A DNA stretch of 64,000 nucleotides from assembly GCA_024138015.1 (NCBI GenBank), contig JAMXBB010000002.1, forward strand, positions 46,777,452 to 46,841,451, written 5' to 3'. Position 1 is the first letter of the stretch. Each line of letters begins with the position of its first letter. Source of the DNA: Lumnitzera littorea (Eukaryota > Streptophyta > Magnoliopsida > Myrtales > Combretaceae). Positions 1 through 12,061 of the stretch are shown piece by piece. The notes below the pieces were generated by a model. It did no database searches. It saw only the letters and a program-made list of their open reading frames with translations, and had not been told where the DNA came from. The translations under genes and the position numbers were made by a program.

Positions 1-258
1 CCATAATAAAGTATTTTAAAGAATTTTGTTAACTACCAATGTTCTAGATCTCATTCCTTAACTCCTCTCGTGTTTGCAGTGTATAGGTTCGATTAAATGG
101 GGTAAACAGAATTAGACCTTTCCATGGAGAGGGTGATTATTCCAACGATGACAATAGCCGAGGACACCAAATTTGCTTATAGATAATGAAAATTAGGCTA
201 TAATGACGTTTAAAATGACTGGCATTTTCGCGTTTTAAGCAAAATTCCCATTGACTTC

Positions 259-1491
259 TTATGGATAGTACAATTTTACAGCGTTGGCATTTACAGGGTC
301 TCTCAAATCTAGACCATTCATTTGGGACAAAATCAAAGCCCCTCTAGATAATACTCGTTTCACGACACAAGGACCCCCGTAATTAGGGCCAAATTTCCCT
401 CTGGAGTTTTGTGCATTAGGGAGAGCTTTTCTTAATGCCAAATCTCCTTCTTTGAGGTTATGGGGTCATACCCTTTTGTTGAAGGCCCGAACCATTCTTT
501 GCTGATAACATTGATTATGACACAGGGCCGTCAATCTCCTTTCATCAATCAGATTTAGTTGTTCGATGCGTTTCTTTACCCAATCAACTTCGTCCAAATG
601 AGTTTCTGATAGTACCCTAAGTGACAGGATCTCGACCTCTACTGGTAACACTGCTTCAGTGCCATATATTAAAGAGTATGGTATTGCCCCAAGAGACGTT
701 CTGATGGAAGTTCAATAGGCCATGAGTGTGAAGGGTAACATCTCATGCCAGTTCTTATATGTGACAGCCATTTTTTCAATGATTCGTTTGAGGTTTTTGT
801 TTGCTACTTTGATGGCTCCATTCATTTGGAGTCGATAAGGAGTAGAGTTCCTGTGAATGATTTGGAGTTGCCAACATAATTCTGTCATAAGCTTGTTGTT
901 GAGATTGGTACCATTATCAGTAATAATTGTTTCAGGAGTCCCGTACCAAGCCAAGATGTCTCTCTTGATGAACTTAATTATGACCCCTTTGGTAACATTC
1001 GAGGAAGATGAAGCCTCTACCCATTTGCTAAAGTAGTCGATGGCGACTAATATGAAGCGATGTCCATTAGATGCTTTTGAAGTGATAAGCCCGATGATAT
1101 TTATGCCCCACATTGAAAAAGGCCATGGTACTGAAAGGGTGTATAGTTCTTGAGGAGGGGCATTTATCTTATTTGCATAAACTTGGCATAGGTGACAATG
1201 CCTAACATGTTTGATGTAATCACCTTCTATTGTTGACCAATAATATCTTAGCCTCATGATTTTCTTTGCCAGCATGTATCCATTCATGTGAGGGCCGCAT
1301 ACTCCTTCATGTACCTCTTTCATTAACTTCTTAGCCTCTTTGTCATCCATACACCTTAAGAGTGTACCGTCAAATGAGCATCGATATAAGGTGGACTCGC
1401 TTACTAAGAATTGAGTGGCTAATCTCCTAATCATCTTTCTATCTCTTTTCTTGACCTCTTCAGGGTATGCACCTTGTTGTAGGAACGTCAT
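259..1491 (-). pseudogene. Tat element integrase, inactivated
   Basis: Retroviral-type integrase, which in an active element inserts the cDNA into the genome. The main open stretch is 712-1491 (259 codons), and the frame continues with a few stops through 466-651 and 259-441. An N-terminal zinc-binding HHCC region is visible (HEGVCGPH, then HCHLC). The core follows with DNGTN around the second catalytic Asp and the lineage-typical STPYRLQMNGA. The first catalytic Asp appears as Asn (WGINIIG, where WGMDIIG is usual). The catalytic Glu appears as Lys (MNGAIKVANK, where AVEAANK is usual). Two of three DDE residues are therefore lost, both explicable by G-to-A changes. The C-terminal part resembles the usual Tat tail (KFGPNYGGPCVVK). 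Confidence 0.85.
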
Positions 1492-1559
1492 AACATCATG
1501 ATACTATGGTTTTTGGTTGTTCATACCCTCAATTGTTAAGCAGAAGGCAAGCTTGTTTT

Positions 1560-1980
1560 CAATTTCAATAGTAAGGGGTTGAACCTCGACTCCACCAGAT
1601 ATCTGGATCATAGATACTAGCGTAGCTAAGGCATCAGCAAATTGATTATGAGTCCTGGGTACATGATTGAAGGTGACTTCTTTGAAATTTTCTGTTAATT
1701 CCGTTAAATGTCAGTGATAAGGTACCGGCTTAGGATCTTTAGTATTGTACTCTCCCTAGGCTTGGCCAATAATGAGTGAGGAGTCCCCATACACTTTTAA
1801 TTCTTGAATGTCCTTTTCTAGAGCCATCTTGAGTCTCATGATGCATGCTTCATACTTAGGAATATTATTAGTGTATTGGAAAATGAGCCTTATGGCCATA
1901 GGATATTGAGTACCTTCAGGGGATATTAGTATTGCCCCAACTCCACACCTAAACACGTTGGCTGCACCATCAAAAAACAT
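1560..1980 (-). pseudogene. Second (archaeal-type) RNase H of the Tat element
   Basis: This frame begins KWKMFFDGAANVFRCGVGA and continues through KYEACIMRL, VYGDSSLIIGQA and HVPRTHNQFADALATL. Those four blocks carry the Asp-Glu-Asp-Asp active-site residues of RNase H, and all four are retained. At least one stop interrupts it after IIGQA. It sits between the usual RNase H1 (higher coordinates) and integrase (lower coordinates). That position is why I call it the extra domain of Tat/Ogre elements. It has no partner able to use it here, because RT and integrase are both broken. Confidence 0.75.
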
Positions 1981-3222
1981 TTTCCATTTCGGTGGCTTTT
2001 CATCTTCTCCTTTATTAGAGTTTCCTTTAACTACCGGGATACCCTCATCGGGGAAATTGACTTGTACTTCTTGGGGAGTGCTATTAGAGGGATTTTCTGC
2101 TAATTGATTTGCTAAAGCTTACCCTTTGGCCGAATTCTGGTTCACGTATGTAATGTCGAACTTTGATAGCAGCATTTGCCACTTTGAGATTCTTCCAATT
2201 AGGGTCGGTTTGTCTGCTAAGTACTTCAAGAGATCGTATTGAGTCAGTAATTTAACCTAGTAGTAGAATGTGTATTGTCTAAGCTGATGCATTACCCAGA
2301 CTAAAGCACAAGATGTTCTTTCAAATTCTAAATATCTTTGCTTCCCTTCAGTGAATTTCTTGCTCAAGTAGTATACAGCCTATTCCTTCCCTTCCTCATC
2401 TTTCTAGCTAAGCATCCACCTCATGGACTCTAGTAATATTGTTAAGTATAGGAATAAAGGTTTCCCGGGTTTTGGAGGTACTAGAATTGGAGGGTTCATG
2501 AGGTATTCTTTGATTGTTGTAAAGGATTACTCACACTCTTCGTCCCAGTTGATCTTAGCATTCTTTTTCAACAACTTAAATAAAGGATGACACTTGTCTG
2601 TAAGTTAGGATATGAACCGGGCTATATAGTTTAAATGGCCTAGTAAACCTTTGATTTCTTTAAGCGTGCGTGGTGGGGGCAAGTCAACTATCGCCTTAAC
2701 TTTATCAGGGTCTACTTCAATGCCCCTTTGGCTGATTATGAAACCTAACCCCGAAAGTATACTTCTCTAAGTTGAGTTTTAGTTGGAATTTTCTTAACTT
2801 ATCAAACAATCTCTTTAGGTTTTCCACATGATTTTCTCCTTCTTTAGACTTAGCAATCATATCATTGACATATACTTCAACTTCTTTGAGCATCATGTCA
2901 TGAAATATTGCTACATGGCCTTTTGGTAAGTTGCCCTAGTATTTTGGAGTCCAAAAGGCATTACTTTATAGCAAAACATACCCCAAGTTATAATTAACAT
3001 TGTCTTGGCTTTGTCTTCTTCAGCCATTCAAATTTGGTTATACCTAGAAAATCCATCCATGTAGGAGAAAATGTGGTTTTCAGCTATGTTATCAACCAAT
3101 ATATCAATATGGGGCAAAGAAAAATTATCTTTAGGGGTTACTTAATTAAGGTCTCGAAAGTCCATGTACATTCTGACTTTTCCATTCTTCTTCATAACTG
3201 GTACTATCAGGGCCTTAAAGGG
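1981..3222 (-). pseudogene. Tat element RT (C-terminal part) and RNase H1, inactivated
   Basis: Reading leftward from about 3222, the translation gives VPVMKKNGKVRMY, FSYMDGFSRYNQI, MFCYKVMPFGLQN, a YVND motif near 2850-2885, then GHLNYIARFIS and an RNase H1 segment (AVYYLSKKFTEGKQRYLEFE). The RT catalytic box should be YVDD and has become YVND, so the enzyme is dead regardless of the stops. Several stops and at least one frameshift lie between 2400 and 3000. The N-terminal part of the same RT lies beyond the insertion, at 6794 and above. Confidence 0.8.
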
Positions 3223-6200
3223 GGCCTAGTAGGATTACCTAAAATTTCCATAACACGTGCGCACCCATAATATGAAAACCGCCTTACAAGTTAGAAATTG
3301 TAAGACTCTAAATAATAAATCACTAAGATTACTGATTTTCAAGTAATTAATTTATTGTAACATAACATAACATAACATATAAATATAAATAACCATAGAT
3401 ATCCGATATCCGATATCCTACAGTTCTTTACAACCATAGAGAATTGATATCCTCTCCCAAATAATAAGACAAGATATACTAACATTATAAAAAAATATAT
3501 ATACAAGAAAAATTATATTATAGTAAGTTTTAACATATTCTACAAAGGATGTTTATATATCATCTAAAGAGTACTCAGCTACTTCTAATACTAGTATACA
3601 TATCTTCATCTTGTACTCAGTACTCGAGACATATCTCAATCCTATCGTAAGTAAACCTGCAAAGGAAACTAAGGGGGAATGAGCATGAAACAGCTCAATG
3701 AGTTCGTCTCTCACCACTACTGTTCAAGCAAGTTATCACACATGCAAGCAAGCTATCTACATATAAAATGAATGCAAGCGCGATGAATGCAAGCAACACA
3801 TCTATAGGAGTCCAGAATTATGGAAGGTGTAGAATTACGTTGTCTACACTTCGATTATCCCATGTATTTACCCATATAGGGCATCTCAACTTACTCGCAT
3901 TAGGCTGCCTAAGGGCACCAACCCTTCTAGGCAACACTCAATTATTACCCTAGTCGAGAAAAGAGTTCCAATCCAAATAGGTAGATCCCAAACTAGGACT
4001 ATCCACCATCCAAGGCCCCTTAGGCACAGACATACGAGTCCTCTCGCAACCAAAATTATCCAAGGTCTTACAAGCACAATAAAGCGAGTCTTCTCGCTAT
4101 CAATTGGAGATCCCATGCTAGCTTTGCCTTAACGCTAAAATATTATTTATGACTCCACGAGCCCTTATAGAGATCATACAAAAATATGTTTAAGAGTAGA
4201 AAATTTTTTTTCAAAAACACTTTTCTCAAGATTTTTGCAAAGCTAGCACTCTCCATTCATACCTTTATCGAGTCATAGACATGCAACGAGTATAATTAGT
4301 TATTTTGGCCTGATACTTATATTTATCAATTTAAAAAGGTGATTACACAGATGATAGCAAACAAGCAAAGCAGTCATTCAGACATATAAGTAATAGTAAG
4401 CAGCAAAACCTCATACAAGTAACATACACAAGCAAGTAGCAGGTCATTAAAACTCCCTCACCTAGATTATTGCTCATTCTCCAAGCCTTTGGAGTTTCTA
4501 GAACTCGATATTGAATACCTAAAAAAATAGTAAAACTTATAAATATTCTAAGAAGTCAGACTCCATAGTTAACTAAAAGTTTATTATAGTTTATCTAGTT
4601 TTCCCCAATATAACCCAAGTATAATGTATATAAGGTTTACCATACTCAATGGAGTTAATAGTAACTATTTTCTTATATTTGTAAGTTATGAGACTTCCTT
4701 TATATATTTAGTAACTTTTCATTATAATTCCGATATTTACGAACTTATAGTCATTTTTTATTGTTTTCGGACGCATGTTTACACGGTAATGTCCGTTTTG
4801 GACGTTAAGACCTGTATTTTACGATATGGACTAAACTTATTAAAATTTTAACTCATTGAAGCTTAATTATTCTCATTACTTATGTTTATATCCTATTCTA
4901 GTATTTAATGATTTAATTAACCATTAGATTCTTACACTTAGGGAATTTTACATTGGTATTACTAATTCACATACTTGATTAAGTTTAATCCAATTTAGGA
5001 AGTGTATTAAGGTTTACTAATTCATATACCTAATTCCTATGTACTCTTCTCATTTCTTATTTCATAAACTTATGCTTATGTCATCGCTTAAGTCATCAAT
5101 TACTTGTATCATTGCTTATGTAATCATTCATTACATATAAATATATATATATATATATATCCTTATGTATGTATATCCTTATGTACTCATACATGTGCTT
5201 ATGTTATATACCTACCTATACTTCTAACATACTAATATGTATATTTATGTACTTATACATAAAGTAGTACATATACCCATATAAACATACGGTGGCATAC
5301 GTATTTTTATACATATTTTCGTATGCCTTATTTACCCCCTTAAGAAAGCTTCTCAAATTTCATCCTTTTTGTATTTTAAGGGTATATTTAGCATGGTATA
5401 TGTATGTATAGTTAGTATATATCTTAGTTTAGGTTATGTACATAATGAATATTTATGTACAAGGGTCTTTATACATATATATATCTTTAGTATACCCTTA
5501 TGTACACATGCATCTTCTTCCATTGTCTAAAGATTCCTCCACTTCTACACATAAAGATTGAAACTTTAAGCCTTAATTAACATATATATACACAACACAT
5601 AACTACTTAACCTAACCTAACTCTTCATCTAACTAGTAAAGCATACGAAGCAAGACATAGTAATATAAGAACATACCTTAATTAGCTCTTGAATATGGAT
5701 GCAAAGTTGAAAAGTAAAGAAGAGTGAAAGGGAAAGGGAAGATACAGTTGGGAAAGGAGAAGAAGAAAGGGACTTTGTTTTGTGTTCTTTTGTTTTTGAA
5801 AAGGAAAAGAAGTAGGGTCTAGGAAAGGGAAAGAAGTGGACAACAAAAGAGGAAAAAGGAAGGGAAAAGCCAAAAGAAAAGAAAAGAAATCATGAGAAGG
5901 AAAAAATATTTTCTTAAGTGAAAGTGACATTTTGTTGACTTTTCCACATGTTGACTTTAGTCAACATGTGTTAACTTGGTCAACTTTCCAAAAATAAATG
6001 CCATTTTGTATACATAATGAAGTAATTAGGGAAAATTAGGAGAAAGATTAAGGAAATGAAAGGAAATAAGAAGTTTAGTGAATTGATTAGTAAAAATAGA
6101 TAATGAGATCCTCCATTAGATATTTATATCTTATATACACCATTTGGTAAGCTACTTAGTATAACTAGGATGAAAAATATCATTTAGGCTATTAATGTTC

Positions 6201-6793
6201 ACTACATGTAACTTAAGCGTCAACGAAACCCTTAACTCTATGTAATACTATCCTAGTTATATACTTAGAAGATGAATGTGATTTATGATGTAATATCTTA
6301 GTTTCTAATTGATTACTTTAGTATTGTATGTATTTATAGGTGATTGAAAGTTATCTTTAATCTTTTACCAATGATTTGGTATAATACTAAGGTTATATTA
6401 TCAATTAGGCTTTTAGGGTAAATTATAGTGAGTTAGTGCTTTTATATCCTTAAAGGTATAGTTTTAGGGTTTTATCACTTTCGAGCACAATCTCTAGTGT
6501 TTTTACACATTTAGGGTTTAATCTATTCATACGTGATTAAGTTTTCGATTATTATCTTAGGGTTTTGATGAGATTTGAGGTCAAATTTTGTAGTTACATA
6601 TACTTAAGGTTTTAGGGTCTTTGTATGCGATTAGAGATTCAATTGATAATTTAAGGTTTTTCATATTCGCTTTAGGTTTCGAATTGAGATTTTAATCGGT
6701 TTTAAATCTCACTAGCTTTATTAACTTTAGAAAATCATCTACAGTTTAGGAATTTGATTCTATACTCAAAATGCTAGATTCACGGGGTTTATA
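3208..6793. mobile_element. Unclassified 3.6 kb insertion splitting the Tat RT
   Basis: The RT reading frame stops being recognisable at about 3208 and resumes at about 6794. The octamer ggtactat is present at both edges (3200-3207 and 6794-6801), as expected for a target-site duplication. I cannot assign a class: the ends do not give clear TG...CA LTR ends or matching terminal inverted repeats. The content is very A+T-rich, with an (AT)n run near 5141-5160 and no coding domain. On the minus strand, around 3660-3720, it has LTR-like text (forms of ctcattgagctgtttcatgc) seen near ends of plant gypsy LTRs. A large or solo LTR, or a non-autonomous element, is possible. Confidence 0.45.
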
Positions 6794-7900
6794 GGTACTA
6801 TGTTAGCTACCTACTTGGGATAATCAAACACCTTAATGAAGCCGACTTCCAATAGTTTTATGACTTCTTCTTTGATTTTCAACAGAATATATGGTCAGAA
6901 CCTTCTCAACTTTTGTTTCTTAGGCTTGATATCCTCTTATGTGGGTAAGTGATGGATTACAATCGACTGGTGTAATCCGAGCATGTCGTCATAAGACCAT
7001 ACGAATACATCTTAGTATTCATATAGTAATGTGGTCATCTCTATCTTTTGCTTTTCTTCCAAATTTCCCCTAATCTTCAACACCTTAAGGTTTTCTTTGG
7101 TACCGACATTAATTATATCTGTTAGCTCGTCAATGGAAATTCTACTCATTTCATGTTTTTGCCAGCTTTCTTACATGTCATTATGGTCATTAACATCACT
7201 CTCGATGACTAACCCAGTAAAGCCGAAAGTGATATTAATATTTTCGTCACCTATTTGCACGAGGTATCCATGGCCTTTGTTCAAATCGTAGCATTTGGAG
7301 AAAAAGAAAAGTGTACAAAAGGAAGAGTGTAAATAACGCAGGAGTAGAGAGAAAAGAAGCTAATTTTATTTTGGGGAACTCTCTTCTGAGTATAAGCATT
7401 TGGAGAATAGAGCCAATTTATTACAAAATTCTATAAAATATTGGATCATGATTCATCCTTTACTTTAGGGAAGACTTATTGTTATTCATAGAGATGGAGA
7501 ACCAATTATTCAAGTGATGGGATTTATTGAATAGGCTAACCCCTTCATTTTTACTGAAAGTGCCTTCTTTAATGGGCTTTGAGTTTTGGGCTTCAACTTT
7601 GATGAAAGTTTCTAACAATGGAGGGAAGGTCATTGGAGTATGATACAACCTATTACCCTTTCTACCCCTAACCTGCATTCTTTGCAATTCTTCCATCGGG
7701 GTTGGAATGTATCCTAACCCTTAGGTCCCAAACTGGCCTTCTTTGAATTTCAGCCTCTCTTCCCTTTGCTAATGGGTAATCATGCACATCTCATTAAACA
7801 TTTGGAGTCCAAAGTCCTCTTGTTCTTCTATACCAATATAGGGTATGGCCGTCTCTTTATAGATTTCATAATTTTGGTCACCCAGAATTGTGATGACCTA
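6794..7900 (-). pseudogene. Tat element RT N-terminal part and protease-RT linker
   Basis: Reading leftward on the minus strand, the frame shows a linker, then DVFVWSYDDMLGLHQSIVIH, KPKKQKLRRF, IKEEVIKLLEVGFIKVFDYP and VANIVP, the last at 6794-6815. WSYDDMPG and KQK-RRF are standard Tat RT entry motifs. The text continues logically into VPVMKKNGK at 3222 once the intervening insertion is ignored. Several TAG/TGA stops replace Trp and Gln codons. Confidence 0.7.
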
Positions 7901-8505
7901 GCCATTGGAGATGAACTTAACTTTCTAGTGAAGAGTTAACGATATGGCCCCTGCTGAATATATCAAAGGCCGTCCTAATAATAGATTAAAGGTCCTTAGA
8001 ATGTCTAAAACCTGGAATGGGATATTGAACGTCTATAGGCCGATATCAACTGGTAAGTCAACCTCCCTTATTATCTCTCTCCTTGATCCATCAAAAGCTC
8101 CTATCATTATTGAACTAGGTTTAATAGCAATTGTATCGATGCCCAATAGATTGAGGGTGGCCAAAGGACAAACATTGAGAGATGACCCTTTGTCAATGAG
8201 GACTCTTGTTGCGATAATGTTATTTATCCTCACTACTATGAACAGAAGCTTTATGTGCTGGGAACCTTCTTCACCCAGTTCCTCAGTAGAGAAGGAGATT
8301 TGATCCATAATGAGGATGGAATTAGTAATAGAGCCAATCCTTTCAGCCAAGATTTCATGAGGGACCTTGACATCCCTTAGTGTTCTGAATAAGGCTTCTT
8401 GGTATGGGTCTGATGCCATCAATAGACTCATGAGGGATATTTGTGCTGGAGTCTTAACGAGCTGGTCCATTATTTTATACTCACTAGACTTGATCATAAG
8501 GGAAA
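7900..8505 (-). pseudogene. Tat element aspartic protease
   Basis: The open stretch 8033-8572 contains SEYKIMDQLVKTPAQISLMSLL, typical of the segment between Tat gag and protease. It then contains VRINNIIATRVLIDKGSSLNV and AFDGSRREIIREVDLPVDIG. The active-site triplet, normally DNGSS or DTGSS, reads DKGSS: Asp is kept but the next residue is altered. The first 25 or so codons of the open frame (8506-8572) are LTR-derived, not protease. The element lacks gag entirely, because the LTR remnant joins this segment directly. Confidence 0.7.
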
Positions 8506-9160
8506 AGGAAAGAAGGGGAGGGAAAAGTGGGTTGATGTAGCAGCCACGTGTCAGGACACATGGCGCAATCAAATCCTGATACGTTAGGCCATTAGCCTAT
8601 GCCATGTGATTGAAAACCAAAAAATAAGAAAAAGGCTTCCTTACCTTTGCCAAGTTTTGAGATCAAGACCTCATGCTCAATGCTAGTGCTATGTCCATAT
8701 ACTTAACCGTTAGACCGTTAGCCTGTGCCTTGTTTTTATATGCAATTAAATTGCACATATAGATTTGATCAACCTAGGTTAGATTTAAATCTAAGCCCAG
8801 GTTTAATGGTCCAACTTCTAAACCTAAATTAAAATAAAAAATCAACTCTAACAAAATGTTATTTTCTAAAATCTTTTATTTTTTCCTCAATTTTGTGACT
8901 TTTCAAAAATTTTTATGTACTTTTCCGAATTTTTCCATTTTTTTGTATTATTATTATTATTTTTTCTAAATTTCCTATCTTTTGCGTTTTTTCCTATTTT
9001 TTCTAAGTTTTCTTAAAGCTCTTATTTTTCTAAATTTCTTCATTTTTTGGGGTTTTTCTTTAATTTTCCATTTTTTGAACTTTTCTAATTTATGATCCTA
9101 TAACCTAAACTGAAAAATAAAGGGGGAGGGGAGGAGGGTTGTAAAAATTAGGTGTCTACA
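8506..9160 (-). repeat. Partial Tat-type LTR (5' part only)
   Basis: At 9151-9160 the forward text ggtgtctaca is the reverse complement of TGTAGACACC, the conserved start of many plant Tat LTRs. Reading leftward, the sequence parallels the LTRs at 15779 and 24620: an A/T-rich lead, then a segment like aagcacaggctaacggt, then a ccacgtgtc-rich part. After about 650 bp it runs straight into protease-coding sequence, so the rest of the LTR, the primer site and gag are absent. Confidence 0.6.
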
Positions 9161-9265
9161 GCTATATAACTCTATCAGCCCCTTTGATTACCATGACCCC
9201 AAGCTCCTTAATCACTAAACCCTAACTAGCGCTGGCTACTCATTTGAACACCACCTTAGCTAAGA

Positions 9266-10154
9266 TGTTGTGAACCGTGACTAAAAACAAATAAGGTTGG
9301 TCGCTAGATAGATCTAAACTTGCAGAAAGCTTAAAAAGGGGGTAATAGGGAAAGTACAAAAAGGGAAAAAAAAAAAACAAAAATGACGAATGAAACAGTA
9401 AAAAAACTCACGAATAACTCCAGAAAATATGATGCACTAATGGAACTTCCGAAGACTCACGGTATAATTCGATATGATGTACAAATCGATTCGGTGAGGT
9501 TACTTACCACCTAATCTTGCTTAGGGGTTAGGATAAGAGTGATGCCAAGAGTAAATAAACAATATTTATACAAAAAGGAAAAGTACTCAAAAGTGTATTA
9601 AAGATAATCTAATAATTTACAACTACAAATACGAAGGTATTTATACCCATAAATTAGGGCAATTTGCCTAAAAAAGGACAAAACAAAAAGGATATTTCCT
9701 AAGGAAGTAATGTACAAGATACAAAAGAGTAAAAATGAATATACAAAAAAAAAAAATCATTAGTGTACAGATTCTACACATGATATTGTATACATGGCGA
9801 TGCTACATTGGTGTAATTGTTAGAAGATGTAGACAAAAAGTACTGACACATGGCTTGTCCGAACAGGGATGGCTTAGTCAGTTTGGAGTCTCTCTTTCTT
9901 AACTTCTCGATAAGGAAGGTGCCGAGTAATTGGTTGGCTCAAGCATTAGTGAGTAATCTTTAATTCAGCACACTATAGAAAGATGAGCAGTCATACGGCT
10001 CAACACAAAGGGTGACTCAGCAAGAAAGTACTCAGTTTCGACAAGTAAGTACTCGACCTTAATAGGGCTCAGCTGGAACAGAAGTATTCATCATGTAAGT
10101 CCCTTTAGTCCTTAGGTTCGGCTACGGGTCAGTAGCCCGATAGCCTGATTCCCA
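9266..10154 (-). repeat. Family A 3' LTR
   Basis: In element orientation it starts TGGGAATCAGGC (near 10154) and ends ...GTTCACAACA (near 9266). It aligns along its length with 14793-15628, 46899-47752 and, inverted, 49147-50001. The TATA-like box TATAAATA (reverse complement) is at 9648-9655. Confidence 0.8.
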
Positions 10155-10159
10155 TTATT

Positions 10160-11370
10160 CCCTTCGAGTTGTTTTGGATTTAGGATCAAATCTGAATGGT
10201 CTTCACTTAGTTCTCTGTCAAGGTGATATGGGCTGAGGTAAGCAATATTGAAGGCGTTAGAAACCCCATAACCCTCGAGAAATTCCAATTTGTAGACATT
10301 ATCATTGATCTTCTAGAGGATTCTGAAAGGTTCTTCCGCTCCTGCAAATAATTTGTTCCTCCTCTTATTCGGAAACCGTTCCTTGCTGAGGTGCAACCAC
10401 TCCAAATCTCTTAGCTGGAATTGTTTAGCTGTCTTACCCTTGGTCTTTTCTTGTGCTCTTCTAGCATCTTAGTCGATGTGCCGAGTGACTTTATCATAGA
10501 TGTGCTAAAGGGATTGTGCTTTGGCTGAAGTGTCAAGGTCCTCTTATGCGGATACAAGTACAGAGATGTGGTCGAGGGGCAACTCAAGATTAAGTCCATA
10601 GACAACTTCGAAAGGAGTCTATTTAGTGGTGTCATGTACTGTTTAGTTGTAAGTGAATTTGACCATTGGTAAGCAGACATCCCAATCAACTAAGTTCTTG
10701 CCCACTGCGGTTTGGAGCAATGATCCCAAAGTGCGATTAACCACCTCTGTTTAGCCATCAGTTTGGGGGTAACATGAGGTATTGAAGAGTAATTTGGTTC
10801 CCAGCCGACACCACAGGGTTCTCCAGAAATGGCTCAAGAACTTCAAGTCTCTGTCAGAGACTACACTTCTTAGCATGCAGTGTATCTACACAATCTCCTA
10901 TAAGAAAAGAGAAGCAATAGCCAAAGCGTCATTAGTTTTGGTATAGGGTACAAAGTGTAACATCTTACTGAACCTATCTACAATGACCATTACAGATTCT
11001 TTGCCTTGGGTAGTTTGCAACAGTGTGAGAACAAAGTCTATGCTCAATTCAATCTACGGCCTCTTAGAATAGGTAAGGGCATTGCTCTCTCTTGCTCAAC
11101 TCGATACTTGGCCATCTTGCATACAGTACAACTTTCAACCACTCAGTGCACATCTCTCCTCATTCTCGGCCAAAAGAATCGACCATTCAATAGTTTATAG
11201 GTCTTCCTCTCTCCAAAATGTCTAGAGAGACCTCCACTGTGGGCTTCTCTAATTAGTAGCTCTCTTAGTGAGTAAATCATCACGCATAATTTTCCACCTC
11301 GAAACAAGTGGCCATCCTCCACATGATACTCGTCCATTGTCCTCCCATCGATGCATTGTGAAATTATAGG
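10160..11370 (-). pseudogene. Family A integrase and C-terminal tail
   Basis: In order on the minus strand: the zinc-binding region (LLIREAHSGGLSRHFGERKT, then SCTVCK), the core with DFVLTLLQT, VIVDRFSKMLHF, SVVSDRD, YPQTDG and TEVVNRTLG, then a C-terminal part ending DNVYKLEFLEGYGVSNAFNI and AYLSPYHL. The three catalytic acidic residues (Asp, Asp, Glu) are all still present, unlike the Tat integrase to the left. Several stops interrupt the frame, often TAG or TGA where Trp or Gln is expected. Confidence 0.8.
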
Positions 11371-11379
11371 TCTGAAGTG

Positions 11380-12061
11380 TGGATCCTCAGAGTACTGTTC
11401 TTTAATACTTGCAAACCTAAATAGTCTAGTCTACAATTCTAATAAAAGTGCATGCCTTCTCAAAAGAGCATCTACAATTATGTTGCTCTTTCCCTACTTA
11501 TACTTTATAACAAAATTGAATCCTTCAAGGAATTCAACTCACCTTGCCTGTTACTTCGACAACTTAGTCTGACTTTGGAGGTACCTCATCGATTCATGGT
11601 AAGTATATATAACAAATTCTTTCAGCAGTAAATAGTGTTACCATACTTGTAATGCTCGGATTAGTGCCAAAAGTTCTTTGTCATATACAGAGTAATTCAA
11701 CTGAGGTCCTCGGAGCTTTTCACTGTGGAAGGTAGTTAGTCGACCTTCCTACATTAGGATAATGCTTATTCCAATGCCTGATGCGTCACATTCTAGCTTA
11801 AAAATTTTGTCAAAGTCAAGTAATACTAACACTAGGGCGAAGGTCAATCTTTCTTTTATCTCAGTAAAACTCCTCTCCTCCCTTTCTCTCCATTGAAAGT
11901 TGGTATTCTTCTTTTGTTAACTTGGTGAATGGTGCGGTGAGGGTGTTAAAATTCCTAATGAACCTTCTGTAAAACGAAGACAGTCTATAGAAACTTCTCA
12001 CATTAGCACAAGTCATAGGAGTCGGCCACTCGACAATTACTTGGATCTTTTCATTATCGAC
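11380..12061 (-). pseudogene. Family A RNase H and RT connection
   Basis: The minus-strand translation includes FKLECDASGIGISI-like text near 11760-11810, with the first RNase H Asp, and LNYSVYDKELLALIRALQVW near 11640-11700. A segment on growing up to and comparing colony-like flanking words typical of gypsy RNase H (KKLSK, HEVGKSNIIVDALLR) follows. It is continuous with the RT on its right and the integrase on its left. Frame interruptions are frequent. Confidence 0.65.

Larger units (their letters stand above)
1..9160 (-). mobile_element. Tat-lineage Ty3/gypsy retrotransposon, incomplete and split
   Basis: On the minus strand, from high to low coordinates, the order is partial LTR, protease, RT, RNase H1, a second RNase H and integrase. 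A second, archaeal-type RNase H between RNase H1 and integrase is the hallmark of the Tat/Ogre lineage. The 3' LTR would lie left of position 1 and is outside the window. No gag is seen. The RT is interrupted by an insertion at 3208-6793. Many stops, and substitutions at catalytic residues of RT and integrase, show that it is dead. Domain identities rest on motif recognition, not on a search. Confidence 0.85.

Noticed and set aside
7944..8303. 119-codon plus-strand frame
   Set aside because: Antisense shadow of the Tat protease region.
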